A DNA stretch of 35,916 nucleotides from Natronomonas aquatica (GCF_024449025.1 NZ_JAHLKM010000024.1:1-35916), one strand, 5' to 3'; positions 1 through 8,355 are shown, numbered from the stretch's first letter. Made by a program: numbers and translations. Notes: generated from the letters alone by a model not told the origin.

Positions 1-1508
1 GAGGAGACCGCCCATTCGGCGGTGCGGGCGAACTCCCAGGGGTTTTCGGGCGCTTCGGGGCCCGAGAGGTAGCTTTTTCCGAGGTTATAGAACATGATGA
101 AAAACGAGAATCCGAGGGCGAAAGCGCCGATGGTGCCGATCTGGTGTGAGGTGACGAACTCTTGGTTGTACTCGAAGACCCGCCGTGGGGTCTCCCAGGC
201 CGTGAACATCGAGAAGTACACGACGTTGAAGGCGATAAAGAAGACGACGAAGTGGAGTTTGCCGAGGAACTCGTCGTACATTTTGCCGGACATCTTCGGG
301 AACCAATAATAGATCGCTCCGACGAGTGCCGTTGCGCCGCCGAACATGACGTAGTGGAAGTGGGCGACGACCCAGTAGGTTCCGCGGAACTGGTAATCGA
401 GGACGATGGCGCCGAGGAAGACGCCGGTGATGCCGCCCAGAATGAACAGAAGCAGTGCGCCGAAAGAGAAGAGGAAGGGCGTTTTGAACCGGATGCGGCC
501 TTTCGCGAGGGTGTAGATGAGCGCGAAAACGAGGAGATCGAAGGGGAGTGAGATGCCGATGGTGGTGGCCATCATCAGGGTTTTGGTTTCGAGGTTGATG
601 GTGGTGAGGAACATGTGGTGCATCCACACGAGGAAGGACTGGAGTGCGATCAACACGATGGCGATGGTGACCCATTTGCGGCCGACGAGGCGGTTGCCGG
701 AGAAGGTCTGGAAGATTTCGAGCATGACGCCGAGTGCGGGGAAGAAGACGATGTAGACTTCGGGGTGGCCGAAGAACCAGAAGAGATGGCCCCACAGGAG
801 GGCGCCGCCCTCGGTCGCCGAGAAGTAGACGCTGCCGAAGACGCGGTCGGCCGCCAGGATGAAAAGCGCCGCGAGATACGCCGCGAATGCAAAGAGCATC
901 ATCCAGACGGTTGCGAGGATGGACCAGGTGAACATAGGCATGTCCATGAGGCCCATGCCTTCGGCGCGGGAGTGATGGATCGTCGTCAGGAAGTTGATCG
1001 TGGAGGCGGTCGAGGCGGAGATAAACATCGCGATCCCGAGCACCGCCCCCGTTGAGCCGACAGCCGGCGTGTAGGCGGGGATGTTAAGCGGGGCGTACAG
1101 CGTCCAGCCGGCGGTCATCGTTCCGCCGTCCTGGAAGAACGAGATTGAAAAGAGCAGGCCAGAAAAGAGGTACATCCAGTATGAGAGGGCGTTGAGCCGT
1201 GGGAACGCCAGATCGTCGGCGCCGATCTGGAGCGGGACGACGTAGTTAGCGAAAGCGAAGGCGAACGGCGAGAGGAACCAAAAGACCATGAGGAGGCCGT
1301 GTGCGGTGACGGTTTCGTTGTAGCCGACACCGTTGCCGCCGAGGACCGTCGCGGCGGGATCCCACAGCTCGACGCGGAGCAACAGCGCGAGGACGCCGCC
1401 GAAGAGCAAAAAGAAGATAGCGGTGAGTAAATAGAGGATGCCGACGTCCTTGTGGTTGGTCGTAACGAGCCAGCGTTTGAGCGAACTGGTATCGGGAAGC
1501 TCGCTCAT
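1..1508 (-). CDS. coxA: Cytochrome c oxidase subunit I (heme-copper oxidase), 3' end outside window
   Basis: Catalytic subunit of a terminal oxidase in the cytoplasmic membrane, reducing O2 to water and pumping protons. About 502 codons are visible; the frame is open to the left edge, so the C-terminus is missing. Read from ATG at 1508, the protein has many hydrophobic helices and the invariant ligands: H70 (motif TAHGLLMVFWF, low-spin heme), GHPEVY with H248 and Y252 (CuB ligand and cross-linked Tyr, typical of A-type enzymes), H297-H298 (CuB), and H383/H385 in VAHFHYVMFGG (high-spin and low-spin hemes). The start overlaps the stop of the preceding 64-residue ORF as TGATG, suggesting translational coupling. 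Family assignment is certain; whether the electron donor is a cytochrome or halocyanin is not visible here. Confidence 0.96.
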   Translation of the reverse strand, partial: MSELPDTSSLKRWLVTTNHKDVGILYLLTAIFFLLFGGVLALLLRVELWDPAATVLGGNGVGYNETVTAHGLLMVFWFLSPFAFAFANYVVPLQIGADDLAFPRLNALSYWMYLFSGLLFSISFFQDGGTMTAGWTLYAPLNIPAYTPAVGSTGAVLGIAMFISASTASTINFLTTIHHSRAEGMGLMDMPMFTWSILATVWMMLFAFAAYLAALFILAADRVFGSVYFSATEGGALLWGHLFWFFGHPEVYIVFFPALGVMLEIFQTFSGNRLVGRKWVTIAIVLIALQSFLVWMHHMFLTTINLETKTLMMATTIGISLPFDLLVFALIYTLAKGRIRFKTPFLFSFGALLLFILGGITGVFLGAIVLDYQFRGTYWVVAHFHYVMFGGATALVGAIYYWFPKMSGKMYDEFLGKLHFVVFFIAFNVVYFSMFTAWETPRRVFEYNQEFVTSHQIGTIGAFALGFSFFIMFYNLGKSYLSGPEAPENPWEFARTAEWAVS

Positions 1509-1702
1509 CAGGCGCTCGCCTCCCGGGTGTTACTCGCTGCCGCTGCGGGTGTCGGTGTTGATGTCGATACCGACGCCGATCCACCGCCGTCGGTGTCGTC
1601 GTACCACTCGTTGAACTCCTCAGGTTCTATACTGGAGGTGCCGAACGTACTGCGACCAGCCCCGTTGCGGCGGACCGGATCTATCGGGCAGTGACGACTC
1701 AT
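1508..1702 (-). CDS. Small 64-residue protein coupled to cox subunit I
   Basis: Unrecognised small protein encoded directly upstream of coxA; its TGA overlaps the coxA ATG by one base. The sequence has a polar N-terminus, an acidic middle (EEFNEWYDDTDGGG) and a Ser/Thr/Ala-rich C-terminal half, with no membrane helix. Haloarchaeal cox clusters often carry small uncharacterised ORFs beside the subunit genes, which makes a real gene plausible, but I cannot match it to a named family. The overlap and strand suggest it is co-translated with subunit I. It could alternatively be a chance frame in the leader of coxA. Confidence 0.5.
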   Translation of the reverse strand: MSRHCPIDPVRRNGAGRSTFGTSSIEPEEFNEWYDDTDGGGSASVSTSTPTPAAAASNTREASA

Positions 1703-1794
1703 GCGCTATCTGTTGTGCAGGGGAGGCGACGGATTGAAACTGTATTTGGCGTGCGACAAACACTTCACTCACTCCGCCGATAGGCCACGCAAAC

Positions 1795-2568
1795 ATGCGG
1801 GAGTTCGTGTTCGAACTAAAGTACGAACCCGGGCGGAATCCGTTGATGGACGTTTTCGATGAGTACCCGGATCTTTCCTCGAACGGTATCGCCGGTGTCG
1901 CTGGGAACGATGAACTCTGGCGGATAGAACGGATATCCGGACCGACCGAGGGACTGGATACGGCCGAAACGTGCCTCGAACGTCGTCCGGGAGCGGCCGA
2001 AACGGTAACCGCGACGCCGTGCGAGGTGAGGGCGCGGGTGAACGTTATAAAAAACTCCGGAGCCCACCGGGACGTGTATACCCACTTCGAATCGGTTCAG
2101 GGCGGCGATTCGGTTCATACGCTCGCCACGAAGCATCTGGGAGACGACGTCGTCTTCGAGGTCCAGCGGACGCGGCTGACCCAGCGATGGCGTATCGCCT
2201 GTCCGACCGACGAGGCGTTCGGTCTCTTTTATGACGCCTTCCAGGGGGCGTTACACGCGGATATTTCCTTTCGCTTCAGCCACGTCGGGCAGGCCCAGGG
2301 CTGGCAAGCGAACCTCTTTTCAGGGATCGATATGCCGGCCGAACAGCGCGTCGCGCTCGTAAACGCAGTCGAGCACGGATATTACGAATCCCCCCGGGAA
2401 ATATCACTGGAGGAACTCTCGACAGATCTCGGGTGGCCCCGGTCGACGCTCTCCTATCGGCTCCGGCGAGCCGAAGCCAGACTCGCCGAGGCGTTCGCCG
2501 AACGGGTCGGGTCCGGGGATGCCGGACGCCCGATCAGTTCCGGCCGCGATACCGAACACGGAGGATGA
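1795..2568 (+). CDS. Bat-like HTH transcriptional regulator (HTH_10 family)
   Basis: A 257-residue DNA-binding regulator of the bacterio-opsin activator type that is abundant in haloarchaea. The N-terminal ~180 residues form the unspecific sensor-like domain found in this family; the C-terminal part (around residues 190-240) contains the HTH_10 signature, including PREISLEELSTDLGWPRSTL followed by SYRLRRAEARL. It is transcribed divergently from the coxA unit across a gap of only 92 bases, so regulation of the oxidase genes is a reasonable guess but not shown. The ATG at 1795 is preceded by an A-rich stretch; no Shine-Dalgarno is needed if the transcript is leaderless. The ligand or signal cannot be deduced. 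Confidence 0.85.
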   Translation: MREFVFELKYEPGRNPLMDVFDEYPDLSSNGIAGVAGNDELWRIERISGPTEGLDTAETCLERRPGAAETVTATPCEVRARVNVIKNSGAHRDVYTHFESVQGGDSVHTLATKHLGDDVVFEVQRTRLTQRWRIACPTDEAFGLFYDAFQGALHADISFRFSHVGQAQGWQANLFSGIDMPAEQRVALVNAVEHGYYESPREISLEELSTDLGWPRSTLSYRLRRAEARLAEAFAERVGSGDAGRPISSGRDTEHGG

Positions 2569-2618
2569 CGTAGCGGTGGCGTCCACGGCGTTCGCCCGCG
2601 TCGGTGTCGGCGTCGCCG

Positions 2619-2975
2619 CTACTCTTTGGGCTGGATGTCGCCGGCGAACGTCTGGAACTCGATCGCCCCGTCGGGAATGTGGAACGTATCGGTACAGAAC
2701 CCATAGACGTTGTCCGGTGTTTCGGCGTGCCACAGGAGGTAGGCGAAATCCCCCTCTACGATGGTATCGTCCACCTCGAGATCCGTTCCGTCCTGAGAGA
2801 ACTCCTCGAACAGCTCCGAGAAGAGCCCCTCGATCTCCTCGAGGCCACGAAAGACGCCCATGTTCGTGACGACGACCGAATCCTCGACGTAGTCGACCAT
2901 GACCGCCTCGAGGTCCTGGGTGGCGAACGCGTCGAGGTGGTGATCGAGCACGCTTTCGGTGTTACTCATACTCAT
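2619..2975 (-). CDS. NTF2-like / SnoaL-like small protein
   Basis: A 118-residue acidic cytoplasmic protein with the pattern of the NTF2/SnoaL cone-shaped fold: an N-terminal helix (LDHHLDAFATQDLEAVM), a strand-turn segment (YVEDSVVVTNMGVFRGLEEI), a second helix (FSELFEEF), then alternating strands ending in FHIPDGAIEFQTFAGDI. Proteins of this type bind small molecules or act as isomerases or hydrolases; no substrate is evident. Two in-frame ATG codons six bases apart (2975 and 2969) are possible starts. It converges with the HTH regulator gene 50 bases away. A TATA-like sequence at about 3011-3021 could drive it. Confidence 0.75.
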   Translation of the reverse strand: MSMSNTESVLDHHLDAFATQDLEAVMVDYVEDSVVVTNMGVFRGLEEIEGLFSELFEEFSQDGTDLEVDDTIVEGDFAYLLWHAETPDNVYGFCTDTFHIPDGAIEFQTFAGDIQPKE

Positions 2976-3010
2976 AGGGTATCACGGGCGAAACGTACGA
3001 CGAGCACTCA

Positions 3011-3180
3011 TTTAGTTATTTGGCGGCGGAAGCGCTCACCGTGGTGGGCGCGGTTCCGTCGGTAGTCGTTTCCCGGCCGGCGAAGGAACTCCGGTGGACC
3101 CGGCTTCCGCCCGGAGCGTTCCGGTAACCGACACGGGGGGGACCGAGGGACTGTCTCGGGTTCCCCTCCTCTCATTTTAG
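3011..3180 (+). other. Non-coding stretch with two strong hairpins (possible small RNA or leader)
   Basis: The 285-base gap before the exchanger gene holds no convincing ORF. It contains an imperfect hairpin at 3085-3122 (GGAA-CTCCGG paired with CCGGAG-TTCC, with a two-base bulge) and a second at about 3135-3166 (GGGG.ACC.GAG with CTCGGGTTCCCC), followed by a TTTT at 3175-3178. A TATA-like TAGTTATTT at 3013-3021 could start a plus-strand transcript ending near the T run, though it may instead serve the minus-strand NTF2-like gene. Structure is seen; function is inference. Confidence 0.25.
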
Positions 3181-3260
3181 AGCAGACACGGGCTCGGGGG
3201 TGACACCCGTATTCGGTCGGGTGGGACACACCTTTGACTCGCCCTGCCGAAACGTGACTA

Positions 3261-4268
3261 ATGGTGGGACTAGTCGGCTCTCTCGCTTTGGTGGCCGTCG
3301 GGACCCTCGTCATCTGGAAGGGAAGCAAATACTTCGAGCAATCAGCGGAGCGACTCAGCAAACACTACGGGCTCCCGGTCGCGTTTCACGGTGCGATCGT
3401 CGTCGCCGTCGGATCCAGTTTTCCCGAGATCAGCTCTATCGTCATCAGCACCGTGGTCCACGACGAGTTCTCGCTCGGCGTCGGCGCGATCGTCGGCAGC
3501 GCCATCTTCAATCTGCTCGTCATCCCCGCGCTTTCGGCGCTGTTCAGCGAGGAGCTGGAAGCGACCCGTAGCCTCGTTCACAAGGACGCACAGTTTTACA
3601 TCATCAGCGTCCTCGTGCTTTTCATCGTGTTCGCGCTCGGGGCGACCTACGTCCCGGGAGGGACGAACCAGGCCGCGATCTTGACCCCGGTACTGACCGT
3701 CCTGCCGCTTGCGACGTACGGAGTCTATCTCTTCCTCCACCAGCAGGACGCCAGCGAACACGTCGCCGAAACCGAACTCGAGATCGACCGCAGGCGGGAG
3801 TTGATCACCCTCGTCGTCGCGTTGCTCGTGATCGCCGCCGGCGTCGAAGGACTCGTTCGCGCCGCGCTCTCGCTGGGGGAAACGTTCGGTACCCCGAGTT
3901 TCCTCTGGGGGCTGACCGTCATCGCGGCCGGGACGAGCCTCCCCGATGCCTTCGTCAGCGTTCGCGCCGCACAAAGCGGCGACAGCGTCACCAGCCTCAC
4001 GAACGTGCTCGGCAGCAACACATTCAATCTGTTGGTCGCCATCCCGGTCGGCGTCCTTCTCGCCGGCACGGCGACCATCAACTTCCTTGCCGCGATCCCG
4101 ACTATGGGATTTCTCGCTTTCGCCACGCTGGTGTTTATTGTCTTTGCCCGCACCGATCTCGAGTTGACCGACTACGAGGCCTACGGCTTCCTCGGGTTGT
4201 ATCTCGTGTTTCTCCTCTGGATGGCGCTCGAATCGATCGGCGCCATCGAAACCGTTCGGGGTATCTGA
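3261..4268 (+). CDS. Sodium/calcium exchanger family antiporter (CaCA)
   Basis: A 335-residue membrane antiporter that exchanges Ca2+ (or another cation) for Na+ or H+, relevant to ion homeostasis in a halophile. The family's duplicated architecture is visible: the first alpha repeat has GSSFPEISSIVIST (about residues 51-64) followed by GAIVGSAIFNLLVIPALSAL, and the second has AAGTSLPDAFVSVRAA followed by NVLGSNTFNLLVAIPVG. About ten hydrophobic helices are separated by a central acidic loop (HVAETELEIDRRRE). The acidic residue after the Pro of each alpha repeat (Glu in the first, Asp in the second) is conserved. Length matches prokaryotic YrbG-type members. Ion specificity cannot be read from sequence. 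Confidence 0.93.
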   Translation: MVGLVGSLALVAVGTLVIWKGSKYFEQSAERLSKHYGLPVAFHGAIVVAVGSSFPEISSIVISTVVHDEFSLGVGAIVGSAIFNLLVIPALSALFSEELEATRSLVHKDAQFYIISVLVLFIVFALGATYVPGGTNQAAILTPVLTVLPLATYGVYLFLHQQDASEHVAETELEIDRRRELITLVVALLVIAAGVEGLVRAALSLGETFGTPSFLWGLTVIAAGTSLPDAFVSVRAAQSGDSVTSLTNVLGSNTFNLLVAIPVGVLLAGTATINFLAAIPTMGFLAFATLVFIVFARTDLELTDYEAYGFLGLYLVFLLWMALESIGAIETVRGI

Positions 4269-4425
4269 CGGCGGTGTCAGGGGCGGACGAGAGAGATCGG
4301 CGCCTCTTCTTTATGTACTGTTTCGAACGCCACCGCTTCGTCCGTGACGCCGGGGCCGCTGCGGGTCCGGCCGTCGTCGTCCGGAACGATCAAGCCTGTC
4401 GGTTCCCAAATCTCACGAACGCTAA

Positions 4426-4854
4426 ATGGCCGCCAGACGAGAGTTTCTCACCGGGATCGCTGTCGCCGCCGCGGGCTGTCTCGGTCCGGGCGTCTCGAGC
4501 CGTGGCGCCGACGAGAGCGGCGATGGCGGGTCGACGGACGCCGGGAGCGATACGGACACAGACGATACCGACGACGAATCGCGCTATCACCTCCGGGGCG
4601 CCCCCGTCGAGGCCGACGACCGCGAGCCGGTGTTGTCGACCGACGACGACGCCGTCGCCAGGATCGAACCGCTCGTCGACCTACTCGAGGAGGTGACGGA
4701 GACCTTCGAGGTCAAGTACGCCTCGCTGTCCCCGAGCGACGCCGGGGCGTTCGAGGAGGTGACGGCCGACGTCGAACGGTACGCCGCGGGGAACCCGCCC
4801 GGCTACTACATCGACCACGAGGGGACCGTCGTCTCGGTCTCGTCCAGCGGGTAG
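4426..4854 (+). CDS. Tat-exported lipoprotein of unknown function
   Basis: A 142-residue secreted protein. The N-terminus has the twin-arginine motif RREFLTG, a short hydrophobic stretch and a lipobox AAGC, so it is probably exported folded by Tat and anchored by a lipid-modified Cys18, the standard haloarchaeal arrangement. A low-complexity Gly/Ser/Asp/Thr linker follows (about residues 24-50). The mature globular part (residues about 52-142) includes a helical segment IEPLVDLLEEVTETFEVKYA and ends in GYYIDHEGTVVSVSSSG. I do not recognise the domain. It stands alone, converging with the aminotransferase gene. Confidence 0.8.
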   Translation: MAARREFLTGIAVAAAGCLGPGVSSRGADESGDGGSTDAGSDTDTDDTDDESRYHLRGAPVEADDREPVLSTDDDAVARIEPLVDLLEEVTETFEVKYASLSPSDAGAFEEVTADVERYAAGNPPGYYIDHEGTVVSVSSSG

Positions 4855-4965
4855 TCTTCCCCGTTCTCCGTCCGTCGATGGCGAGGGAACGGTTCGGAAA
4901 AGCGCTGGTGATGCGGATCCGTTCGATCCTCGGACCCGACGCTCGTCAAACCTGAGACACGCACA

Positions 4966-6156
4966 TTAGGCCGGTCCCAGTTCCGTTCTGATCATCGATT
5001 CGAGCCGGTCGAGCCCGGTTGCGATCCGATCGCGATCGTTCGCAAAGCTCAGCCGTATGTGGCCCTCCCCTCCGTCGCCGAACGCCACACCCGGCGCTGT
5101 CACGACCTGATAGTCGTACAGGAGCCGTTTGGCGATCTCCATGCTCGATCCCTCGAGCGCGCTCACGTCGAGGAACGCATAGAAGCCGCCCTCCGGGGGA
5201 GCGACCGACACGTGGGGAATCGAACCGATCCGGTCGACGACGAAATCTCGTCGGGACCGGAAGGCGTCCTTCATCGCCTCGATCGGCTCCCGTGATCCGG
5301 TAAGTGCCGCGATGGCGGCGTGCTGTGCGGGGGCGTTGACACAGGATGTCGTGCTTTCGTGGATCTTGGTGACTTCTCCGAGCACGTCGGCGGGTCCCGA
5401 GAGCCAGCCGACACGCCAGCCGGTCATCGCGTAGGTCTTCGAGAACGAATCGACCGAGAGAACCCACTCGTCGTGGTCGGTGACGCTCCTGATCCGTGCC
5501 GGCGTCTCGCCGTAGGTGAGGTTCCGATAGACCTCGTCGGCGAGTACGTAGGCGCCGTGTTCGGCCGCCGCTTCGACGATACGCTCGATGGCCTCCGGCG
5601 GGAACACCCGGCCGGTCGGGTTCGAGGGGGAGGTAAGCGAAACGGCTGCGGTATCCTGGCCGATCGCATCGATGATCGTGTCGGGATCGGGCTCGAATCC
5701 CGCTTCGGGCGGCATCGACACCTCGATCGGCACCGCGCCGGCGAGTTTCGCCTGCGAGATCGGGTTCGGCCATGCGGGGGTCGGGATGAGGACCTCCTCG
5801 CCCGGATCCGCAACGGTGTGGATGGCGAGATGGAGCGCTTCCACGCCGCCGTTCGTGACGACGACCTCGGAGCCGGGATCGACGTTTTGGCCGGTCTGCT
5901 CCGAGAGCCGTTCGGCGATCGCCTCCCGGAGTTCGAGTAATCCTGCGTTCGGCGTGTATCGGGTCGCGCCCGCCGTCGCGGCCTCGTGGGCGGCCTCGAC
6001 GATGTGGCCCGGCGTATCGAAATCGGGTTCGCCGAGTTCGAGATGAACCAGATCGCCGTCGTACTCGGCGGCGAGATCGAACATCACACGGATCTTCTGT
6101 GGTTCGATGTCGTCGACGCGCCGCGAGATCCGTTTCCGCCCGTGATGCTGCTTCAT
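4966..6156 (-). CDS. PLP-dependent class I/II aminotransferase (aspartate aminotransferase type)
   Basis: A 396-residue fold-type I transaminase, probably acting on aspartate or another amino acid with 2-oxoglutarate. Visible features: LELGEPDFDTP near residue 40, the PLP-phosphate loop NGGVEALH (102-109), SPSNPTG (176-182), the DEVY Asp/Tyr pair (D207, Y210), the Schiff-base Lys in SFSKTYAMTGWRVG (K240) and the substrate-carboxylate Arg in the C-terminal HIRLSFAN segment. The frame is open about 75 codons further upstream, but that extension is Arg-rich and unlike the family. The ATG at 6156 gives the usual N-terminus (ISRRVDDIEPQKIRVMF) and lies about 42 bases after a TATA-like box. Exact substrate is uncertain. 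Confidence 0.92.
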   Translation of the reverse strand: MKQHHGRKRISRRVDDIEPQKIRVMFDLAAEYDGDLVHLELGEPDFDTPGHIVEAAHEAATAGATRYTPNAGLLELREAIAERLSEQTGQNVDPGSEVVVTNGGVEALHLAIHTVADPGEEVLIPTPAWPNPISQAKLAGAVPIEVSMPPEAGFEPDPDTIIDAIGQDTAAVSLTSPSNPTGRVFPPEAIERIVEAAAEHGAYVLADEVYRNLTYGETPARIRSVTDHDEWVLSVDSFSKTYAMTGWRVGWLSGPADVLGEVTKIHESTTSCVNAPAQHAAIAALTGSREPIEAMKDAFRSRRDFVVDRIGSIPHVSVAPPEGGFYAFLDVSALEGSSMEIAKRLLYDYQVVTAPGVAFGDGGEGHIRLSFANDRDRIATGLDRLESMIRTELGPA

Positions 6157-6197
6157 CTGTTGGTGGGACTTCCCTTGCCAGTAAATGCCTTTGGATC

Positions 6198-6206
6198 GTA
6201 TAAAAG
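6198..6206 (-). promoter_or_regulatory. TATA-like box for the aminotransferase gene
   Basis: Read on the minus strand the sequence is CTTTTATAC, a good haloarchaeal TATA-like element. It lies 42-50 bases before the aminotransferase ATG, implying a leader of roughly 15-20 nt. This is inferred from sequence only. Confidence 0.6.
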
Positions 6207-6277
6207 CGTCCCGACACGGCGGTCGGCGTCGGCACCGCCCCCGAACCGTTTTGGGTCGCGGTAACGAATCCGGGACG

Positions 6278-6577
6278 ATGCCGACGACGTGTGCGCTGTG
6301 TCGGCGCGTGGTTCCCGACGGAAAGATCGACGATCCACAGGTCGTCCAGCGGCACCACCTGCGACCGGAAGAGCGTGCCACGAGCCCGACGGTGACGCTC
6401 TGTCGGCCGTGTCACGAACAGATCCATGCCGTCTTCACGAACGCGGAACTCAGAGCCGAGTACGACACTATCGAGGCGTTGCGCGACGCCGACCGTCTCC
6501 GGGGGTACATCGAGTGGATCCGCGGGACGGACAAACTCGACATCCGGGTCTCGACCAGCGATCGGGTGCGTGAGTGA
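6278..6577 (+). CDS. HNH-like small zinc protein
   Basis: A 99-residue cytoplasmic protein. It opens with CALC (residues 4-7) and continues with QRHHLRPEERA and a second Cys pair in LCRPCHEQIHAVFTN, the layout of a compact HNH endonuclease core (His-His at the first strand, Cys pairs holding zinc, a final helix with HEQIH). Such proteins in haloarchaea are mostly uncharacterised; nuclease activity is possible but unproven. The frame stays open upstream, but the extension is Arg-rich and noncoding-looking, so ATG 6278 is preferred. Its C-terminal half is helical and acidic (TNAELRAEYDTIEALRD). Confidence 0.75.
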   Translation: MPTTCALCRRVVPDGKIDDPQVVQRHHLRPEERATSPTVTLCRPCHEQIHAVFTNAELRAEYDTIEALRDADRLRGYIEWIRGTDKLDIRVSTSDRVRE

Positions 6578-6653
6578 CCAGAGCGTTACACTGATAGCTC
6601 CCGTCCGGATGTCGCTTTCGACACAGTCTCGTGCCGTCGGCTATGGTTTCATG

Positions 6654-6681
6654 GGGATATCGCGCGGGGCAGGAATATCCC
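6654..6681. terminator. Inverted repeat between convergent genes
   Basis: GGGATAT at 6654-6660 is repeated inverted as ATATCCC at 6675-6681 with a 14-base loop, in the 126-base gap between the HNH-like gene and the convergent HAD gene. A role as a bidirectional termination or processing signal is inference; there is no long T run. Confidence 0.3.
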
Positions 6682-6703
6682 GAAATCGATATCGCCGAGG
6701 GTA

Positions 6704-7396
6704 TCACTCATCGACGCCGACGATCCCGAGCACGTCGCGGAGATCGTCGATCTCGTGATCCGCTTTCGGCCCCCACGCGTCCGGGCCGTAGCCGACCGTT
6801 TCGATCCCGAGTGCGGCCGCACCGACGATGTCGTGATCGTAGCGATCGCCGATCATAACAGTCCGTTCCGGGTCCGCGTCGGTCGCTCCGAGGGCGTCGC
6901 GGAACATCCGCTCGTCGGGTTTGGTGTAGCCGATCGCCTCCGAGGTAGTCACGTGATCGAAGTGGTCCCAAACGCCCAGGGTATCGAGCATCGATCGGGC
7001 CTCGGGGGTGTCGACGTCCGAGACGATCGCCAACCCGAACCCCGAAGCGGACAGCGTCGCTATCGTATCAACGGCAGCCGGCTTCGGTTCGAGCGCTTCT
7101 TCGAGTGCCGCCTCGAGCCGCGAGTCCCAGTCGGCCGGCGGGTCGCCGTCGAATAGCTCCGCGGTCGCCTTCGCGTACCCATCGCGTGCGAGCCGGTATC
7201 GGTTCCCCTCCCGTCCCCGGAAGTGATCGCCGAGCGTCGTCTTCCACGACTCGAGGGCGCCCTCCGGATCGAACCCGTACTCGGCGGCCAGACCGTCGAC
7301 GAACGCGGCGTACCCCGTCCGGATCGACGCGAGTTCGACGATGACACCGCCGATATCCCAAAAGACCGTCCGGGGGCGGGGATCCGGCGCTGTCAT
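6704..7396 (-). CDS. HAD-superfamily hydrolase (HAD-IA type)
   Basis: A 230-residue haloacid-dehalogenase-fold hydrolase. Motif I is VFWDIGGVIVE (nucleophile D14), motif II is the Ser in IVSDVD, motif III is the Lys in YTKPDERMF, and motif IV is MIGDRYDHDI (GDxxxxD). A helical cap occupies the region between motifs I and II. The second Asp of the usual DxD of motif I is Gly16, which phosphatases normally keep, so phosphatase activity may be weak or the substrate different. The start ATG overlaps the stop of the MBL hydrolase gene as ATGA, so the two are translated from one transcript. Substrate unknown. Confidence 0.88.
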   Translation of the reverse strand: MTAPDPRPRTVFWDIGGVIVELASIRTGYAAFVDGLAAEYGFDPEGALESWKTTLGDHFRGREGNRYRLARDGYAKATAELFDGDPPADWDSRLEAALEEALEPKPAAVDTIATLSASGFGLAIVSDVDTPEARSMLDTLGVWDHFDHVTTSEAIGYTKPDERMFRDALGATDADPERTVMIGDRYDHDIVGAAALGIETVGYGPDAWGPKADHEIDDLRDVLGIVGVDE

Positions 7397-8355
7397 CGGC
7401 TGTACCTCCGGACACCGGCACGGGATTCGCCCGTGACCCGCCCGGTCTTTTCGAGGTGTGCGAGTGCACCCATCGCCTCCGGAAGCAGATACTGGCTCCC
7501 GTGATCGCCGGCGACTGCCTCCGCGACGGCGGGGGTAGTCTCGTGGCCGTCGGCGACGAGGGCGGCGACCTGATCGAGTCGGTTATCGAGGCTCGACCGA
7601 TCGCGATCGACGACCCAATCGAGGTCGCCGTGTACCGGTCCGTGGCCGGGATAGACGACATCGACCTCGAGTTCCGCCATCCGGTCGAGAGCGCCGTAAA
7701 AGGCGCTGAAGGCGTCCCGGTAGCCGTCGTCGAGGCCCTCGTGTAACACGATCGGGCGGAACGGCTCGATCCCCATATCGCCCGCCAGGAGAACGCGGTC
7801 GCCGTCGATATCCGTCCGGTAGCTCAGGTGGTCGGCCTGATGGCCCGGGAGGTGGACTCCCTCGACGTCCAGCGACCCGACCGAGAGGCGTTCTCCGGGC
7901 TCGATCCAGACGTCGACCGATCCGGGGGCCAGCAGTTCGAGGTTCCGCTCGAGCGATTCGACGGCCCGTCCGACCGCCGTCTCGAGGGTCTCACCCGAAA
8001 ACCCGGCTTCCCGACAGTTCCGTCTGACACGTGCCTCGAGGGTATCCGCCGGGCGGTCGAACCGCGATTTGACGCCGACTGGAGCGTATACCGTCGGATC
8101 GCTGGCCTCGAGGACGGTCGGCACCTCGCCGATGTGATCGACGTGGGGATGGGTGACGAGGAGGTGCTCGATATCCCCGGGGCCGTACCCGTACGTCGCG
8201 AGCGCGTCCCGGAAGGCTTCGGTCCGTCCCGGTGCGGCGGCGTCGACGAGGATCGGCTCGGGGCCCTCGATCAAATAACAGGCGACGTGTCCGGGGGGCC
8301 ACTTCACGTCGAACGACAGTCGGTGAACGAGCTCCTGGCTGCTCCGTACGTCCAT
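7393..8355 (-). CDS. MBL-fold metallo-hydrolase with C-terminal winged helix
   Basis: A 320-residue metallo-beta-lactamase-fold hydrolase. The metal site motif HPHVDH is in LLVTHPHVDHIGEVPTV; further metal ligands are in HLPGHQADHL (His), LLAGDMGIE (Asp) and YPGHGPVHG (His). After about residue 235 the protein continues with a helical segment (DRDRSSLDNRLDQVAALV) and a winged-helix-like tail ending in a Gly-Val-Arg-Arg strand, as in LACTB2-type members. Family members cleave thioesters, glyoxalase products or nucleic acids; the substrate is not apparent. It is the first gene of a two-gene unit with the HAD hydrolase. Confidence 0.9.
   Translation of the reverse strand: MDVRSSQELVHRLSFDVKWPPGHVACYLIEGPEPILVDAAAPGRTEAFRDALATYGYGPGDIEHLLVTHPHVDHIGEVPTVLEASDPTVYAPVGVKSRFDRPADTLEARVRRNCREAGFSGETLETAVGRAVESLERNLELLAPGSVDVWIEPGERLSVGSLDVEGVHLPGHQADHLSYRTDIDGDRVLLAGDMGIEPFRPIVLHEGLDDGYRDAFSAFYGALDRMAELEVDVVYPGHGPVHGDLDWVVDRDRSSLDNRLDQVAALVADGHETTPAVAEAVAGDHGSQYLLPEAMGALAHLEKTGRVTGESRAGVRRYSR

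Noticed and set aside
4946-6427. 493-codon minus-strand frame over the aminotransferase
   Set aside because: Arg-rich alternative frame; the overlapping frame encodes the PLP enzyme with all catalytic residues.
6468-6707. 79-codon minus-strand frame with several Cys (CPARYP, CRKRHPDGSYQC)
   Set aside because: Mostly antisense to the HNH-like gene; Cys spacing does not form a usual zinc site and no promoter is evident.
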